A DNA stretch of 64,000 nt, taken from contig NZ_CP040058.1 in NCBI RefSeq assembly GCF_005280655.1, positions 2,766,001 through 2,830,000 of the forward strand, written 5' to 3'. Source of the stretch: Anaerostipes rhamnosivorans (lineage in GTDB: Bacteria > Bacillota > Clostridia > Lachnospirales > Lachnospiraceae). The notes beneath the pieces were generated by a model. It worked only from the letters and a program-made list of their open reading frames with translations. It did no database searches and was not told where the DNA came from. Made by a program: the position numbers and the translations under genes. Shown piece after piece: positions 8,297-16,452 of this stretch. Each line of letters opens with the position of its first letter. The first letter of the stretch is position 1.

Positions 8297-8382
8297 GGAC
8301 ACCCGGGGCAACACACTGTTTGTCCCTAATTTCTTTTTTATCATATGAAACAGACTTTGAAAGTGGGCATGCCCACTTTTTT
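8297..8382 (+). promoter_or_regulatory. structured leader ending in a perfect palindrome and T-run
   Basis: The start of the transcript can pair GGACA (8297-8301) with TGTCC (8321-8325). At 8360-8379 a 20-base perfect palindrome (AAAGTGGGCA and its complement) is followed by TTT. It may be an intrinsic terminator with a short loop, making an attenuator or an 85-base small RNA, or a repressor operator for the downstream genes. The rest of 8383-8500 is AT-rich with no gene. Confidence 0.5.
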
Positions 8383-8506
8383 CCATAGATATATTTAAAC
8401 AGACGTTTACTTTTTGTTCAAACTATATAACAAGTAAGGCCGTAGAAGGACATAGAATGATTTAGTAGTATGCTCAGATGTATGAGATCCAAAGGGAGAA
8501 TTGCCT

Positions 8507-10792
8507 ATGAAAACAGTTGGTCAGAGTATAAAAAGAGTGGATGCTTATGAAAAGGTTACCGGGAGAGCCAAATATACAGATGATTTAATTTTAAACCGCT
8601 GTCTTTTTGCCAAGGTGCTGCATGCTCCCATCGCCAACGGCATCGTCACTTCCATTGACACTTCCGAGGCCGAGGCTTTGGACGGTGTTGTGAAAGTCGT
8701 CACATTTCATGAAGTTCCAACACATACATATCCCACGCCGGGCCATCCATGGTCTGTGGAGCAGTCCCATCAGGATGTGGCAGACCGCCATCTGCTGACC
8801 GGAAGGATCCGTTACTACGGCGATGATATTGCCACCGTTGTAGCAGAGGATGAAGTCACGGCCTCAAGAGCCCTGAAGCTGATCAAGGCAGAATATGAGG
8901 AGTATCCGCCTGTTCTGCATCCCAGAGATGCCATGAAGGGCAGCTCTCCTCCGGTCCATGCAGAAAACCCGGACAATATCCTGGCAAAAAGCGGCTACGA
9001 GATCGGCCATGTGGAGGAAGCTCTTCTGGCATCGGACATCGTCCTGAAGGAATCCTTCTGCACACCTATGGTCCAGCACTGCCATATTGAAGCTCCTATC
9101 TCCTACGCCTATATGGAAAAAGACAGGATCGTGGTGGTCAGTTCCACGCAGATCCCGCATATCGTAAAAAGAGTCATCGGGCAGGCCCTTGGAATCCCAT
9201 GGGGAAAGGTCCGTGTCATAAAGCCATATATCGGGGGAGGTTTTGGCAACAAACAGGATGTCCTGTACGAACCGCTCAATGCATTCCTGACGACATTGGT
9301 GGGCGGCCGCCCGGTGAAGCTTGACCTTTCCAGGGAAGAGACCTTCGCCAACACAAGGACCCGGCATTCCATTGAGTACGATCTGACAGCAGGTGTATCC
9401 AAAGAGGGAAAGATCCTAGCCAAGGATATGAAGGCCTATTCCAATCAGGGGGCCTATGCCTCCCACGGCCATGCCATCGCGGCAAACGGCGCCACCGCAT
9501 GGCGCCATATGTATGACGTTAAAAATATCCGCGCCGATGCTTATACGGTCTACACCAACACACCCGTAGGCGGAGCCATGCGCGGCTACGGTATTCCCCA
9601 GTTTTGTTTTGTGTCAGAATGCCTGATGGATGATATGGCACACAAGCTTTCCATGGATCCTTTGAAGTTTCGGGAACTCAACCTATATGACGGATACTTT
9701 GAAGATCCTGTTTTGACTCCCATTGCGGCAAATACCAACGGCATCAGGGAATGTATGAGGCGTGGTGCTGATTACATACACTGGGAAGAAAAACGTGATT
9801 TATATAAGAACCAGACCGGCGATAAAAGGCGCGGAGTGGGTATGGCCCTGTTCAGCTATAAAACAGGCGTATGGCCCATTTCTCTGGAGATTTCTGGCGC
9901 CAGGCTGATCTTAAACCAGGACGGCAGTGTCCAGCTCCAGACCGGTGCGGCAGAGATCGGGCAGGGTTCAGACACAGTCTTTACACAGATGGCGGCGGAT
10001 GTCCTTGGCCTTTGCCCGGAGGACGTTCACATCCAGTCCTTCCAGGATACGGACATCACTCCGTTTGATACAGGCGCCTACGCTTCCAGACAGACATACA
10101 TCAGCGGAACCGCCGTAAAGGAATGTGCCGAACTTCTGAGAGAAAAGATTCTTTCATATGCCAGGACTTTGATCTCTGAGGAATATAAAGACCGGGAACT
10201 GAAATTGTCAGAAAAACAGATCTGGTGCGGCAAAGAATCGGTACTGTCCCTGGAGGAACTGGCTTTGGAGAGCTACTACAGCCGCTCCTCCTCTTCTGCC
10301 ATCACCTCCGACATCTCCCGGCAGATCAAAAAGAATACCATCGCGTTCGGTGCCTGTTTCGCCGAGATTGAGGTGGACTTGAAACTTTCAAAAATCAGAA
10401 TCCTTGATATTATCAACGTCCACGACAGCGGTAAGATCATCAATCCCCAGCTTGCCTCCATGCAGGTCCACGGCGGTATGTCCATGGGGATTGGTTATGG
10501 CCTCAGCGAGCAGATGCTGCTGGATGAACAAACTGGGCGGGTATTAAACGGGACCCTGCTGGATTACAAGCTTCCCACTGCCATGGATGCCCCTGACCTT
10601 CATCTGGATTTTGTGGAGCTTGAGGACCCCACCGGTCCGTTTGGAAACAAAGCTCTCGGGGAGCCTCCTGCCATTCCCCCTGCTCCGGCCATAAGAAATG
10701 CATTTCTCAACGCCACAGGAGTCGCTGTCAACGAGATCCCCCTCTCTCCGCAGAGGGTATTTCAAGAACTAAGAAAAGCCGGACTGGTATAA
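8507..10792 (+). CDS. molybdenum hydroxylase, large (Mo-pterin) subunit, xanthine dehydrogenase family
   Basis: 761-residue molybdopterin subunit of a xanthine dehydrogenase/CO dehydrogenase-type hydroxylase. It shows the pterin-binding motifs IGGGFGNKQD and GGAMRGYG, the segment AAEIGQGSDTVFTQM, and the catalytic glutamate of GEPPAIPP (Glu719). Such enzymes hydroxylate purines, nicotinate or aromatic carbon centres using water. ATG at 8507 is preferred over TTG at 8501 by spacing from GGGAG. FAD and 2Fe-2S subunits follow. No cofactor-maturation gene is nearby, so the substrate cannot be assigned; purines are most likely. Confidence 0.9.
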   Translation: MKTVGQSIKRVDAYEKVTGRAKYTDDLILNRCLFAKVLHAPIANGIVTSIDTSEAEALDGVVKVVTFHEVPTHTYPTPGHPWSVEQSHQDVADRHLLTGRIRYYGDDIATVVAEDEVTASRALKLIKAEYEEYPPVLHPRDAMKGSSPPVHAENPDNILAKSGYEIGHVEEALLASDIVLKESFCTPMVQHCHIEAPISYAYMEKDRIVVVSSTQIPHIVKRVIGQALGIPWGKVRVIKPYIGGGFGNKQDVLYEPLNAFLTTLVGGRPVKLDLSREETFANTRTRHSIEYDLTAGVSKEGKILAKDMKAYSNQGAYASHGHAIAANGATAWRHMYDVKNIRADAYTVYTNTPVGGAMRGYGIPQFCFVSECLMDDMAHKLSMDPLKFRELNLYDGYFEDPVLTPIAANTNGIRECMRRGADYIHWEEKRDLYKNQTGDKRRGVGMALFSYKTGVWPISLEISGARLILNQDGSVQLQTGAAEIGQGSDTVFTQMAADVLGLCPEDVHIQSFQDTDITPFDTGAYASRQTYISGTAVKECAELLREKILSYARTLISEEYKDRELKLSEKQIWCGKESVLSLEELALESYYSRSSSSAITSDISRQIKKNTIAFGACFAEIEVDLKLSKIRILDIINVHDSGKIINPQLASMQVHGGMSMGIGYGLSEQMLLDEQTGRVLNGTLLDYKLPTAMDAPDLHLDFVELEDPTGPFGNKALGEPPAIPPAPAIRNAFLNATGVAVNEIPLSPQRVFQELRKAGLV

Positions 10793-10805
10793 GGAGGGGC
10801 AAAAT

Positions 10806-11681
10806 ATGTATGATTTCACCAGCTATTATGAAGCAGAATCTATATCCGATGCCGTAAGACTTTTACAGGAACATCCGAATGCAGTCCCCGTCTGCGGCGG
10901 CAGTGATGTACTGATCCGTATCCGGGAAGGAAAGCTTTCCGGATGCAGCCTTGTGAGCATCAGGGACATCAAAGAACTGCACGGAATCACCTTAGATTCG
11001 GACGGGACCATCTCCATCGGGGCGGCATCTACCTTCCGCCAGCTGACAGAGGACCCGGTCATCAAAAAACATGTCCCCGTGCTCGGGGAGGCTGTCGATC
11101 AGGCCGGAGGCCCCCAGATCCGCAACATGGGGACCATCGGCGGGAATCTTTGCAACGGCGCAGTCAGTGCGGACAGTGCTCCTGCCTGTTTCTGCCTGAA
11201 CGTCCGCTTAAGGATCCTCGGTGAAAACGGGGTAAGGACTGTACCCATCCAGGACTTTTATCTGGGGCCGGGACGGGTTGCCCTAGAACATGGCGAGCTG
11301 CTGACCCACATTCTGATCCCCAGGGAAAATTATGAGGGGTACACCGGCTGCTATATCAAATACGCCATGAGAAATGCCATGGACATCGCCACACTAAGCT
11401 GCTGTGTGCTGTGCAAAACCGATCAGTCACAGATCCTTGAGGACGTAAAAATCACCTTTGGAGTGGCGGCTCCGGTCCCCTTCTGCTGTGAAAAAACTCA
11501 GCAACGGCTGGGCGGGATGCCCTTGGGAGATAAACTCTACGACACCATAGAGCAGTCTGTCAGGGAAGAGATCCATCCAAGGGATTCCTGGCGCGCTTCA
11601 CGGGATTTCCGGCTTCAAATCGGAGGCGAGATCGCCCGGCGCGCTTTAAAAAGAGCCATAGAATTACAGGAGGTGAGATAG
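10806..11681 (+). CDS. molybdenum hydroxylase, FAD-binding subunit
   Basis: 291-residue medium subunit that carries electrons from the iron-sulfur subunit to FAD. FAD-domain motifs PVCGGSDVLI near residue 35 and the pyrophosphate loop IRNMGTIGGNLCNG near 110 are clear, followed by the CO dehydrogenase flavoprotein C-terminal domain. It lies 13 bases after the large subunit behind AAGGAGGGG and ends one base before the small subunit. Confidence 0.92.
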   Translation: MYDFTSYYEAESISDAVRLLQEHPNAVPVCGGSDVLIRIREGKLSGCSLVSIRDIKELHGITLDSDGTISIGAASTFRQLTEDPVIKKHVPVLGEAVDQAGGPQIRNMGTIGGNLCNGAVSADSAPACFCLNVRLRILGENGVRTVPIQDFYLGPGRVALEHGELLTHILIPRENYEGYTGCYIKYAMRNAMDIATLSCCVLCKTDQSQILEDVKITFGVAAPVPFCCEKTQQRLGGMPLGDKLYDTIEQSVREEIHPRDSWRASRDFRLQIGGEIARRALKRAIELQEVR

Positions 11682-11682
11682 G

Positions 11683-12168
11683 ATGGAACCGCAAAAAAAG
11701 CTTGTAACCCTTACGGTCAACGGCCGTGAAGTTGCAGAATACGTGGATGTCAGAGAATCCCTGCTGGAACTGCTGAGAAATCACCTCGGGCTCACATCTG
11801 TGAAAAAGGGATGTGAGGTGGGAGAATGCGGTGCCTGCACAGTCATCGTGGACGGTGAGACCATTGATTCCTGTATTTATCTTGCCGTCTGGGCACAGGG
11901 AAAACAGATCCGCACCCTGGAGGGTCTTATGGGACCCAACGGTGAACTCACAAAAATCCAGGAGGCATTTATTGAGGAAGGCGCCATCCAGTGCGGTTTC
12001 TGTACCCCGGGGTTTATCATGTCTGCCACGGTACTTCTGGAACGCGGGGAACAGGAACTGACCCGGGACATGATCCGGAAATATATGGCCGGAAACCTGT
12101 GCCGCTGCACCGGTTATGAAAATATTATTAACGCTGTACAGAAAGCTGATAAGGAACGTCACTCTTAA
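11683..12168 (+). CDS. molybdenum hydroxylase, 2Fe-2S subunit
   Basis: 161-residue small subunit with two 2Fe-2S clusters: the plant-ferredoxin set Cys44, Cys49, Cys52, Cys64 and the helical-domain set Cys104, Cys107, Cys140, Cys142 (QCGFC and CRCTGY). It links the Mo site to FAD. Subunit order large-medium-small is typical of one-operon clostridial enzymes. Confidence 0.95.
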   Translation: MEPQKKLVTLTVNGREVAEYVDVRESLLELLRNHLGLTSVKKGCEVGECGACTVIVDGETIDSCIYLAVWAQGKQIRTLEGLMGPNGELTKIQEAFIEEGAIQCGFCTPGFIMSATVLLERGEQELTRDMIRKYMAGNLCRCTGYENIINAVQKADKERHS

Positions 12169-12212
12169 AAAGCTGATCATTTGCGAACTTTCCCGCAAAT
12201 GATCAGCTTTTT
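12167..12212. terminator. bidirectional terminator after the hydroxylase operon
   Basis: A 19-bp perfect stem (12167-12185 with 12194-12212), loop of 8 bases, T-runs on both strands. It ends the plus-strand hydroxylase operon and the minus-strand hotdog gene. Confidence 0.92.
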
Positions 12213-12254
12213 CTATACGAATAAAAATAATTTTCCGAACCAAATCCCTTCTGC

Positions 12255-12707
12255 TTAATGATACGACTTAAACGGTCTCGGAGTTTTAAAGATCCCGGTG
12301 GCACTGCCTACCAGTTCCTCCCCAACAAACGCTTTACCCATAAAATTCATGATTGTTTTTCCTGTAGATACTGCCTCCACTTTGACCGTAACCGTGGATC
12401 CAATTGGAATCCCCTTTAGGAAAGAGGTGGACAGCTGGACCGTAGGCGCAATATCATAATCACCCAGACCGCTTGTCAGCGTTCCGAACGTTATGTCAAA
12501 CATCCCTACCAGGGAACCTCCGAACATGATATTAAAACCATTTCTATGAAAATCTCCGGCATAAAACTCCATAGTCAGACTCTTCTTATCATAGTTATAA
12601 TCTATAATCGTACCTCTCAGTTCATTAAAGATACTGTGGTCGCTCATATGACGGATGGCTTCGATCCTCCTCCTCATATTTGCCTCGAAACTCTCTCTGT
12701 TCCCCAT
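12255..12707 (-). CDS. hotdog-fold (PaaI-type) thioesterase-like protein
   Basis: Single-domain hotdog protein of 150 residues: long helix region with FGGSLVGMFDITFGTL, then the strand APTVQLSTSFLKGIPIGSTV typical of acyl-CoA thioesterases of the YbgC/PaaI group. The canonical acidic residue is present as Asp in GMFD. Substrate unknown. ATG 12707 has GGGAAG at proper spacing; a GTG three codons upstream does not. Monocistronic, facing the hydroxylase operon. Confidence 0.8.
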   Translation of the reverse strand: MGNRESFEANMRRRIEAIRHMSDHSIFNELRGTIIDYNYDKKSLTMEFYAGDFHRNGFNIMFGGSLVGMFDITFGTLTSGLGDYDIAPTVQLSTSFLKGIPIGSTVTVKVEAVSTGKTIMNFMGKAFVGEELVGSATGIFKTPRPFKSYH

Positions 12708-12834
12708 AAGACTCACTTCCCTTCTTCTAGTTTTTCGTTACTGCCTATTTTAACACACATGATCCTTTTTTGCATAATATTTCTCTTTTGTGTAAATGCT
12801 ACCTGTAACAGATGTATTTGAAAGGAGATTCATT

Positions 12835-13260
12835 ATGGATAATCAGAACTTATTAAATGAAATGTACCAAAATCTGCAGATGGTGTTAAATACCATGCCG
12901 GAACTTACCCAGGCGAGCACAGACTGCGATCTCAAAGGATGTCTAGAACAGCAGGAACAGCAGTTCCAAGACTTCTTTTCAAGGGTCAAACAGGCCATGA
13001 CAAAAGACATGCAACAGCCGGAAGAAATCGGCGAAATTCAGAAAAAATACGCGGAGTGGATGACCAAAATGAAAGCCATGGCGGATAAATCTACAAGCCA
13101 TCTGGCTGAGATGTCCATCCAGGGATATACCATGGGAATGATCCAGCTGATCCAGAGTTCCCACAAGAATTGTGACGCTTCCAAGGACAATTTGTCGATG
13201 TCATCTGATCTTGTAAAACTCTACGAGGAAAGTATTGATAGTTTAAAAAAGTATTTGTAA
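12835..13260 (+). CDS. small helical protein of unknown function
   Basis: 141 residues with no signal peptide or membrane helix. Heptad-like helices predominate, rich in Met, Gln and Lys, and three cysteines (two in TDCDLKGC) suggest possible metal or disulfide chemistry. The middle (MKAMADKSTSHLAEMSIQG) resembles a four-helix bundle. I do not recognise the family. AAAGGAG precedes ATG 12835, preferred over an upstream ATG at 12796. It stands alone between the hotdog gene and the cold-shock gene. Confidence 0.75.
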   Translation: MDNQNLLNEMYQNLQMVLNTMPELTQASTDCDLKGCLEQQEQQFQDFFSRVKQAMTKDMQQPEEIGEIQKKYAEWMTKMKAMADKSTSHLAEMSIQGYTMGMIQLIQSSHKNCDASKDNLSMSSDLVKLYEESIDSLKKYL

Positions 13261-13283
13261 AAAAACAATGGTTGTGGTATGAT
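13255..13283 (+). promoter_or_regulatory. candidate promoter of the cold-shock gene
   Basis: TTGTAA (13255-13260, overlapping the stop of the upstream gene), 17 bases, TATGAT (13278-13283). It predicts a leader of about 135 bases before the cold-shock start codon. Confidence 0.55.
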
Positions 13284-13308
13284 AATTACTGTTATTAGTG
13301 AATGTATA

Positions 13309-13365
13309 GATCACGTCCGGGTAGATATTACATTGCTATGTATCCTACAAGAACGTGGTCTTTTT
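13309..13365 (+). promoter_or_regulatory. long hairpin in the cold-shock leader
   Basis: GATCACGTCC (13309-13318) pairs with GAACGTGGTC (13351-13360) including G-U pairs, the loop can form GTAG/CTAC and ACAT/ATGT inner stems, and TTTTT follows. It may be a terminator for the upstream gene, an attenuator, or a temperature-responsive leader of the kind known for cspA mRNAs. Confidence 0.5.
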
Positions 13366-13424
13366 CTATGATTCACTGGTAATGAAAGTAATGTTAATTT
13401 TTTATTTTTAATGGAGGTACCCAA

Positions 13425-13628
13425 ATGAACACTGGTACAGTAAAATGGTTTAACTCAGAAAAAGGTTACGGATTTATTTCTCAGGAAGGCGGAGACGATG
13501 TATTCGTACACTTCTCAGCAATCTCTGGTGATGGATTCAAAACTTTAGAAGAAGGACAGCAGGTCAGCTTTGAAATCGCAGAAGGACCTCGCGGAAAACA
13601 GGCTGAGAACGTATCCAAATTAGCTTAA
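13425..13628 (+). CDS. cold-shock protein (CspA family)
   Basis: 67-residue single cold-shock domain, an RNA/ssDNA chaperone. Both nucleic-acid-binding motifs are intact: KGYGFIS (RNP1) and VFVHFS (RNP2). Length is normal for CspA/B/D proteins. GGAGG lies 8 bases before the ATG. Single gene with a long structured leader and its own terminator. Confidence 0.97.
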   Translation: MNTGTVKWFNSEKGYGFISQEGGDDVFVHFSAISGDGFKTLEEGQQVSFEIAEGPRGKQAENVSKLA

Positions 13629-13662
13629 TCTTTTTCTTTTTGAATTAAATAGATTTTGCAAG

Positions 13663-13698
13663 AATCCCACAGACGGTGCATGCACTGTCTGCGGGATT
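13663..13698. terminator. bidirectional terminator
   Basis: An almost perfect 18-base inverted repeat around GTGCATGCAC, with AATCCCACAGAC pairing GTCTGCGGGATT, followed by TTT on the plus strand. It ends the cold-shock gene and the DeoR gene. Confidence 0.85.
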
Positions 13699-13708
13699 TT
13701 TAAATTTC

Positions 13709-14479
13709 TTATTCTTCACAGCAGACTACTTCGATCCCCTGCTTTTCCAGCATTTCTTTTGCATGGTCCGGTATTTGGGTATCTGTGATCAGCCGGTGAA
13801 ACTCCTCCGCCTTTGCATAAGAGCAGATGGTACGTTTTCCGATCTTGGAACTGTCACAGATCAGGTACTTCCTCTCTGCGATTCCCATCATCCCCCTCTT
13901 GATCTCCGCCTGTTCCAGGTTCGGCGTTGTGGCGCCCTTTGCCATGGACAGGGCATTGGCAGACATAAAGGCCTTGTCCGCAGACAAGTCCTCCAAAAAT
14001 TTAAGTCCCATATTACCCACGGTACATTCGAAGTGGTTCCTCACATGGCCGCCTAAGAAAATCAGATAGATGCCCTGGTGCTTCTGTAACTCCAGCGCGA
14101 TCTGCAGATCATTGGTCACTACCGTGAGATTATTGGCATCCTTTAGAAGCTTTGCCAGCTCTAGGGTTGTGGTCCCGCTGTCCAGAAGGATCATGTCACC
14201 GTCATCGATCATTGCCCTGGCTGCTTTAGCGATGTTCTGTTTTTCGACTGTCCGCTTGTCTTTCCTTGTTGATATGGACTCCTCCATATCCAGCACATCC
14301 TCATTCAGCATGGCTCCTCCGTGTGTCCGGATCAGCTTTCCTGCCTTTTCAAGCTCTGTGAGGTAGGTACGGATCGTTGTCCCGCTGACCTGAAACAGTT
14401 CAGTAAGTTCCCCGATGCTTGTCCTCTTATTCTGCCTCAAAAGCTCCATGATCTTTTCTTTCCGTTCTTCTGCAAACAT
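13709..14479 (-). CDS. DeoR-family transcriptional regulator
   Basis: 256-residue sugar-operon repressor. N-terminal winged helix (RTSIGELTELFQVSGTTIRT, residues about 19-38) with the usual RTHGGA motif, then the DeoRC sugar-phosphate sensor domain with LLDSGTT and VVTNDLQIA. Effector is unknown. It follows the mannitol-type PTS gene after a terminator and has its own extended -10 promoter. It probably controls the deoC-dehydrogenase-PTS operon. Confidence 0.9.
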   Translation of the reverse strand: MFAEERKEKIMELLRQNKRTSIGELTELFQVSGTTIRTYLTELEKAGKLIRTHGGAMLNEDVLDMEESISTRKDKRTVEKQNIAKAARAMIDDGDMILLDSGTTTLELAKLLKDANNLTVVTNDLQIALELQKHQGIYLIFLGGHVRNHFECTVGNMGLKFLEDLSADKAFMSANALSMAKGATTPNLEQAEIKRGMMGIAERKYLICDSSKIGKRTICSYAKAEEFHRLITDTQIPDHAKEMLEKQGIEVVCCEE

Positions 14480-14519
14480 ACGATTCCTCCATGCTTTGTC
14501 TTATCTGCTTTCAAGCTAA

Positions 14520-14528
14520 ATTATAGCA
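14520..14528 (-). promoter_or_regulatory. extended -10 promoter of the DeoR gene
   Basis: On the minus strand TGCTATAAT (14528-14520) has an extended -10 with no good -35 box; the start would be about 35 bases before the ATG. Confidence 0.5.
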
Positions 14529-14543
14529 CAGCGGGCCCAAAAG

Positions 14544-14579
14544 GAAAAGCTGCGGGAGTTCCTGCCCCTGCAGCTTTTC
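14544..14579 (-). terminator. terminator after the PTS gene
   Basis: GAAAAGCTGC (14544-14553) pairs with GCAGCTTTTC (14570-14579), followed on the minus strand by CTTTT. It lies between the PTS gene and the DeoR gene. Confidence 0.7.
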
Positions 14580-14592
14580 AACTGTGATCTGA

Positions 14593-16437
14593 TTATTTGG
14601 TGAGGATGTGATAAAGCTCTTCCACATCCTGATCATCCACGATCTTCTGCACCGCTTCTTCCTGATTTAAGGTCAGCGCCACATTGGAAAGAATGGATAG
14701 ATGTTCCTGGTCAGCCCCTGCGATTCCGATGATTAGTCTGACAGTCTCATCGTTCCACAGTACCCCGTCCGGTACGATTAGTGCTGCGATCCCGGAGGAT
14801 TTGATCTCTTTCTTGGCTTCCAGGACACCGTGAGGAATCGCCATTCCGTTGCCTAAGTTGGTTGGAGTTTCTTTTTCTCTTAGCAGCATACCCTCTTCAT
14901 ATCCCTCTGTGACATAACCGTCTTTTAAGAGCATCTGAGCGATCATGTGGATGGCATCTTCCTTAGAATTAAGCTTATGGATCACTTTAATATTTTCTTT
15001 TTTTAAAACCGGCAGTGGACTGGATGCCTGTTTTAATTTTGACACAATCTCATCATATTTTGGACTGGAGAGGAAATTGTCCACGGAGATATGGATCGCC
15101 TCCGGCCGCTCTCTCATGGCCCTTTCTGTCAAGGATTCATGGGTGACCACCACATCCACGTCTTCCGGGAGATTCGGGATCGCCACATTTTTCACCTCAA
15201 TGTCCAGACCTGCCTGTTTTGCTTTGTCCTTCAATATGGAGGCTCCCATGGCGCTGGATCCCATTCCCGCATCACATGCCACGTACACCTTCTTGATTAC
15301 TTTTCCTGTGAAATCAATGACTTCCTGTGCACCTATAAGGCCTCCTCCTGTTCCTTCTGCTTTCATTGAATCCTTCTTTGCCACTGCCTTCTGGAGTGCT
15401 TCTTCATCGGAATCGTGGCAGAGCCTTAAGATAAAGGCACCGACAGCAAATGACACGGCTGTGGACACAAGCATTCCTGCTATGATCGGGAGATAGTCAG
15501 ATTTTGGTGCCACCGCCAGCACTGAAAAGTAACTTCCCGGAGAAGCAGTAGCTACCAGGCCGCATCCAAACATCTGGAAAATAAAGTTTCCTGACACTGC
15601 TCCGCAGATGGAAGCTAGGATCATCTGAGGCTTCATAAGAATATATGGAAAATAAGGTTCATGGATTCCGCCGAATGCATGGATGATCGCTACACCAGGA
15701 GCGGTCTTTTTGGCTGTTCCTGTTCCGAAGAATGTATAGGCCAGCAGAACTCCCACTCCAGGCCCCGGGTTCGGTTCCAGGATAAATAAGATAGACTTCC
15801 CTGCCTCCGCTGCCTGAGTGATGCCCAGCGGCCCTAAAATTCCATGGTTGATGGCATTGTTTAAAAACAATACTTTTGCAGGTTCGATAAATACGCTGGC
15901 AAATGGTGTCAGTCCATGGTCGATGATCACATTGACCCCGGAGGACATCACATGGTTTAATACCTGCACAAACGGCCCGATGGCAAAAAACGCCGCCAGT
16001 ACTAAAAAGATTCCTAAGATCCCGCAGGAAAAGTTGTTGACGATCATCTCAAAGCCCGGTTTGATCCGCCCCTCAAACAGACGGTCTACCCGCTTCATAC
16101 AAATAGCTGCCAACGGCCCCATGATCATCGCTCCCATAAACATGGGAATGTCAGATCCTACGATAACACCCATGGTAGCGGCTGCACCGATGACGCCGCC
16201 CCGGTCGCCGTAAAAATTCTTTCCTCCTGTATAACCGATCAATGTCGGGAGCAGATACTTCAGCATTGGATCGATTAATACTGCGATCTTCTCATTTGGA
16301 AACCATCCGGTTTTTAAGAACATCGCCGTGATCAGTCCCCAAGTGATAAACGCTCCGATATTCGGCATTACCATGCCGCTTAAAACACCTCCGAACTTCT
16401 GGATCCTGGCACGGAATCCTGTCGCTTCATTTCCCAT
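14593..16437 (-). CDS. mannitol-family PTS permease, EIICBA fusion
   Basis: 614-residue three-domain phosphotransferase: EIIC membrane domain (1-345, with GGIHEPYFPYIL substrate-site motif), EIIB with the phosphocysteine in VACDAGMGSSAM (Cys388), and EIIA with the phosphohistidine in MAIPHG (His536). This matches E. coli MtlA architecture, so a hexitol or related polyol is imported and phosphorylated. No mannitol-1-phosphate dehydrogenase follows; instead a Gfo/Idh dehydrogenase and DeoC precede it, arguing for a different polyol. Third gene of the operon. Confidence 0.9.
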   Translation of the reverse strand: MGNEATGFRARIQKFGGVLSGMVMPNIGAFITWGLITAMFLKTGWFPNEKIAVLIDPMLKYLLPTLIGYTGGKNFYGDRGGVIGAAATMGVIVGSDIPMFMGAMIMGPLAAICMKRVDRLFEGRIKPGFEMIVNNFSCGILGIFLVLAAFFAIGPFVQVLNHVMSSGVNVIIDHGLTPFASVFIEPAKVLFLNNAINHGILGPLGITQAAEAGKSILFILEPNPGPGVGVLLAYTFFGTGTAKKTAPGVAIIHAFGGIHEPYFPYILMKPQMILASICGAVSGNFIFQMFGCGLVATASPGSYFSVLAVAPKSDYLPIIAGMLVSTAVSFAVGAFILRLCHDSDEEALQKAVAKKDSMKAEGTGGGLIGAQEVIDFTGKVIKKVYVACDAGMGSSAMGASILKDKAKQAGLDIEVKNVAIPNLPEDVDVVVTHESLTERAMRERPEAIHISVDNFLSSPKYDEIVSKLKQASSPLPVLKKENIKVIHKLNSKEDAIHMIAQMLLKDGYVTEGYEEGMLLREKETPTNLGNGMAIPHGVLEAKKEIKSSGIAALIVPDGVLWNDETVRLIIGIAGADQEHLSILSNVALTLNQEEAVQKIVDDQDVEELYHILTK

Positions 16438-16452
16438 AATACCCTCCTATCC

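Noticed and set aside
12979..13164. Minus-strand frame over the helical small protein
   Set aside because: Shadow frame rich in His and Phe without a ribosome site.
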